A stretch of 64,000 nucleotides of DNA from Motacilla alba alba. Its lineage: Eukaryota; Chordata; Aves; Passeriformes; Motacillidae. The position numbers were made by a program, and so were the translations under genes. The notes under the pieces are model-generated. The model was not told where the DNA came from and did not search any database. It worked only from the letters and a program-made list of their open reading frames with translations. Below are positions 59,759 through 64,000 of this stretch, in pieces (positions within the stretch are counted from its first letter, which is position 1; each line of letters starts with the position of its first letter). The stretch is taken from NCBI RefSeq assembly GCF_015832195.1, contig NC_052018.1:34066115-34130114 (forward strand). Reading direction: 5' to 3'.

Positions 59759-62700
59759 ATGTCTTGCCATTTTTTCCAGTCATAGGATGCCAGAATGGAA
59801 TGCAGTATTTCAAGTGTAGTCATCTATGCTAAAGGGGAAGGAAGGTATCATCTTCCTCCTTTGTTGACAGAACATGCCATCTCCACAAAAAAATTACTGT
59901 ATCCCTTGTTCCTCCCACCCTCTTCCAATCCCTAAGAATGCATTCCTTTTAAAACATTTCAGATGTAGTAACCCAGAAAGATGCCAAGTCTTTAGCTCAA
60001 GATGGAGAAGGATGGGAAGGCAAAGAAAAACAAAGAGTTCAATAGAAGAGGATTCTTTAAATCTACATGTGTCACAGTGGTCAAATGAAGGTAACAAATG
60101 ATCAACAATCATAAAGGAAAAGAAGCAGGGGACTGATTCAACCAAGCTTTTTAATATTGTGTATTCAATCATACTTGTGAAGGAGAATCCTACCCAGGCA
60201 GAGAGGTTGCATTTTAAGTCTGCTTTGTCAGATCGTAAACAACGACACAATGTGTAAGACAGGGGAGAATCAAACCCCATATGTTCTCAAATCTGCTGAG
60301 CCTTTTATATGCCTTTTTTGGGTTGCTTTTTTTTTGTTGTTGTTCAATGGAGAATTCGTAAAATACAACTCTTCCCTACAAAGACTTCCAGTTTCAACAG
60401 ATGAAAATGTTTTCATAAAAAGGCTTTCCATGGAAATATTCCCAACTTGCAGTCCTCTGTGGTTAGAGCTCCCACAACCCTGAGTGCTGGAGTCAGCCAC
60501 CCTCACTTGCCAGGGAAACAAGGGCAAACCGGGAAACACCCCTGGCACCACGAGTGGCTTCAAAACCTTGGCACAGCACTGCCTGCGGAGTAAGGAACGA
60601 GTGGGACTGTCGAGAGAAGTGTGAGGAACACATTGGCCCAAATTCCCTGCAGATCTGGGTTTCTGCTTTTTGGAGACAAAGAAGAAAGCAGTATATTTCA
60701 GCTCTCCCCTACTTTCTCCACTACATCTCAGGGATGGCCCCAACCTATGCCATCTTTTAAGAGTCCTCTAGGAAAACTGGAACCCAGCACCTCAATACAA
60801 CATGGTGCCTTCCTTACACACTGTAATGAAGAGAACATTGCCAGTTGGCTAAAAAACAGCATTTTGAATACAGCATCAGATGGGAGTGACTGTGCGTAGC
60901 AAGGCAGGTCATCATGTCCCAGAGCAATGATAATCCAACAAATAATCTGCTCAGCCAATTTCCCAGGTTTGCCTTTAGACATCTAGATTGACATCCCAAG
61001 AGGGCTGTCAATACACAAGGTAGAGAAGATTTCTAGCTGAAGCCTACTCATATTATCCACCCTGCATTGTGAATCAGAGTAATAAGGAGTAATCAGAAAG
61101 CATGTCATTCAAGAAGGGCTAAAAATCAGAAGGCTTATTTTGTAGAAGGAAGAATTTTACTCACTGTAGTGATTTACTCTAACTAGAATTTATTTGGAAA
61201 ATAGCCTAGGTCTAAGAACTAAACTTGCATACTTAAAATTAGAAAAACAAAAAAGAAATTACCATTTTAAAATCCATATAGGAGTACATCAAAGATAGCC
61301 TAAAAGTAAGACATGCATTGTTCCTGAGCAAAGAAAGAATAAAAGCATGATTGAAAATTTAGCCTGACCTGTTTAAGCATGTTAAATTCTCAGTGAAATT
61401 GTGATGAACTTGTAAGCAGTTCTTCAGTTTGTATCATGTTGCAGATACCCCACATGTCAGAACATGCTGAGCTGAAGTACGGGCAGAGGGATAAATACAC
61501 AGTGCTTATCTGGAATACAGCATCTGGAATACAGAAAGTCCTCTTCCCCAATTTTTCCTAGTACATTCCTGACTCCAGGTCTGGTAGCTGGTTTTGCTGG
61601 AAGAAGTCATCATTGCTTCTTTCTCATTTGAGTAAAAGGTTTTAACAATAAAACGCTACTGGAAAACCTGGGGAGCAGCTAAAGAGTCCGTCTTCAGTTT
61701 CAGCAGTTTTCAGCATTGCTTACATTCAGATGGGAGCACTTTGCCTCCTGTGGTCCCTTCTATTCCCAGCTAAGCATGCAGGAGTCTCCGGAAATCAAAA
61801 AGTGCACTGACACCAAATTAACATATTTAAAGACCCACAAAAAAAGGTTACTTTCAGCTAAAATGATTTTTTCTGTTAGTTCTGGCAAACTTTGTATTTT
61901 ATATTAAAAATTAACATTCTCTGTATTAACTTTCATTTTTTTAATATTAAAAAAATGGAAAGCATACGAGAAAATGCAAATATAGATTCCTTGAAGATTG
62001 CCTTCTGTACAGCTGCAATCAAAAACTATCACATGTATTTAAGTGCACCTAAAAAGAAAACTGAAGTCTGCATGTTTATGGTTGTGAACATGTGAATGCT
62101 AAATAAAATTCAAACAAGAATTCAAGGCAACATTTGGTTGCCTAAGTAGTTTTATGACACAATCCTAAGGATTCTGATGGTGTTTGTTCAAAGGAAGCCA
62201 AGCCTCAAGGGAAACAGGGGTCCCTTGGAGGACCTGCTGGATCTCGCTATGTGAGGAAACAGACGGAACCTGCAGCCTGTTCTTCCACTTTTGTGGGAAG
62301 ATATTTTCGGTAGAAGAAAATAATTCTGGTCTCTGTACAGTTGCTCACTTGGTTTATTATCTTTAGCACATTATAAATACCCTTCCAAGGTCTCTTCCTA
62401 TGAAGTGCTGAGTATCTTCATGCAATGTTGAGGCAATGTAGAAACATTTCACAGACCAAACAAAAATCTCCCCATTGATAAAGAAAATGAAATAAAAAAA
62501 ATATGACCACTATTGCAGGGAGCCCTACCCCAAGTTACTCCAACTCCTTGGACATCAGCTGCAGTCAGGGCACTCAAAAAGGGTATCCAGCATTGTTTAG
62601 TATCTGTCCAAGGGGGCATTGAGAAGATTACTTAGGATGGGATCCATCTCAATTAACTTATTTAACAGCCTTAAATGTCAGTATCTAAAATAATCTTTCA

Positions 62701-64000
62701 GATTTTCATAAGGACAGTGGAGTGACATGAGCATCTACAAATGATACTTTATTCCTTTCTCAGCTGAGAGCCTTAAATGGGGAATTGCAACACCAAAATG
62801 GTCAAATAATGCAGTTATCAGAGGTTGTCCCCATGACTCTCTGCAGCCCCTTAGGTGGGTTTTCACTTTGCCAAAGGTGAATTACTGGAGTACTGATTTC
62901 CAAAGCGAGCAGATCTCATCACTGTCACATGAAGCAAGGTTTAACTTTCTGGAGAAGGATGGTCAGAAGTTTCCTTCACGATTCCAGATGGCCAGCACGT
63001 CATCCAGCCTCAGCCTGGAGCAGCAGACTGAAGCATTGTCTCAACCCTCACACTGTTTAACATGAGCTTCTCAGTCAACCCCTGGAAATACCAGCCACAG
63101 GAACAGTTTCCTAATGGTGAATTATTTTCCAGATTGTGCCCTTTAGCCAAGACAATCTATTTTTAAATCCTATACTTCAACTCATGCAGAAGTTTTGCAT
63201 AACCTTTATGCAAAAAAAGCTATGAGATGAGTTTCCATGGGCTGTGCAATGCAAATTCACAAATCAATCAATCATAATAGCCAAAACTGACCTGAAAACA
63301 CATCAAGGTTGGTTTTATTTATTTTATTTTCCTAGTATATATTACAAACACATACAGGAAATCCAGTTGGTATAGATTAATTCATCAGAAAGTACCATAT
63401 TTTTTTTCAGAGTATGCCTCTAGGAAAAGTTGTTTTATTTAAACAAGAAGAAAAGAAAACAGATTACCAGTGGTTTTCTTCCTCTTGCAAGCTTAATCAG
63501 GTTTAGCAGGTAGTATTTGCTACTGGAATAATAGGAAAGAATAGGAAAATACTTGGTATCTATTATTTGCATTACTGCAGCACATTCAAGCACCTGTCAG
63601 CGAGCACTCCACAGAGATGGAAAGAAACCATGTCCCCTGCCCAAAGAGCTAATCTGTTGTGAAGGACCAGAGGCACAGTCCCACCTAGAAAATCAGGAAG
63701 AGCCTGAACTGCTAGGAAAACTATGGTCAGGACAGTGAGCAGATCAGTGTAATTGCTCTTAATTGTATTATTTAATTCAAAATGACATTGTATCTAAACA
63801 TTTTTATGAAAGGTGGTTATGGTTAGGCTGATTTAGTATTTTTTTGTATGATTTATTTTTGATAATATATTCAGTTACTTATTTTTAAAGGCCATCTCCT
63901 TTTGGAAACTATTTCTTGGTTGCTGAATTTTACTGTTGTCCAGTTGGACAATTCGGGAATGGGGGTGTTTCTTTGACTTTTTCAAAGAATTTTGATAGAT
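59759..64000. other. Intergenic region to the right end, no gene found
   Basis: AT-rich with a somewhat GC-richer stretch at about 60440-60780. Open frames of up to 157 codons there overlap each other on both strands and show no domain. One 13-bp direct repeat at 61508. Confidence 0.72.
61508..61534. repeat. Two 13-bp direct copies
   Basis: ATCTGGAATACAG occurs at 61508-61520 and again at 61522-61534, one base apart. Small local duplication in intergenic DNA. Confidence 0.9.

Noticed and set aside
60270..60743. 157-codon minus-strand frame, with overlapping plus-strand frames
   Set aside because: No domain recognised, open frames on both strands in a GC-richer patch and no splice or promoter context.

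Overview
The window is vertebrate nuclear DNA and almost certainly avian. The evidence is long AT-rich introns with canonical splice sites, a CpG-island promoter, several 5'-truncated CR1 LINE copies and one old retroviral LTR remnant of a type I associate with birds. There are no operons, phage genes, CRISPR arrays or tRNA/rRNA genes. I found one protein-coding gene: IBTK (inhibitor of Bruton tyrosine kinase), transcribed right to left.

Layout. Positions 2720-40560 (approximately) hold IBTK from its promoter to exon 25 by my numbering. A GC-rich promoter with two inverted CCAAT boxes lies at about 40.15-40.78 kb. A non-coding exon 1 ends at 40395. Intron 1 is 7.6 kb. Exon 2 (32131-32798) carries the rest of the 5' leader and the start codon. 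Twenty-three more coding exons follow down to 2720. Joined at the splice sites I assigned, exons 2-25 give one uninterrupted frame of 3584 nt (1194 codons plus 2 nt). It encodes ankyrin repeats, RCC1 repeats, two BTB/POZ domains, a basic nuclear-localisation-like stretch and a low-complexity C-terminal region. The last roughly 160 residues expected from the human protein are not in the window and must lie left of position 1. Splice phases agree at every junction, so the gene looks intact and functional as far as it can be seen.

Repeats within the gene are CR1 copies in intron 25 (about 636-1205), intron 9 (about 19660-21362) and intron 2 (about 29985-30870), and an LTR remnant in intron 12 (about 15475-15835).

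From 40.8 kb to the right end (about 23 kb) I find no gene. It is AT-rich intergenic DNA with two short CR1 3' ends (45.6 and 46.1 kb), a TTTC/GAAA microsatellite of nearly 300 bp (59466-59758) and small hairpins and simple repeats. In human the next gene on this side of IBTK is TPBG, so this is probably the IBTK-TPBG spacer.

Function. IBTK binds the BTK kinase and is also a substrate adaptor for CUL3 ubiquitin ligases through its BTB domains. The leader holds five short upstream ORFs, which fits a message whose translation is controlled at the level of initiation. I did not find a convincing new biological system here. The most interesting signals are the uORF-rich leader, a NAGNAG tandem acceptor at exon 25, non-consensus donors near the 3' end and the long homopurine/homopyrimidine microsatellite.
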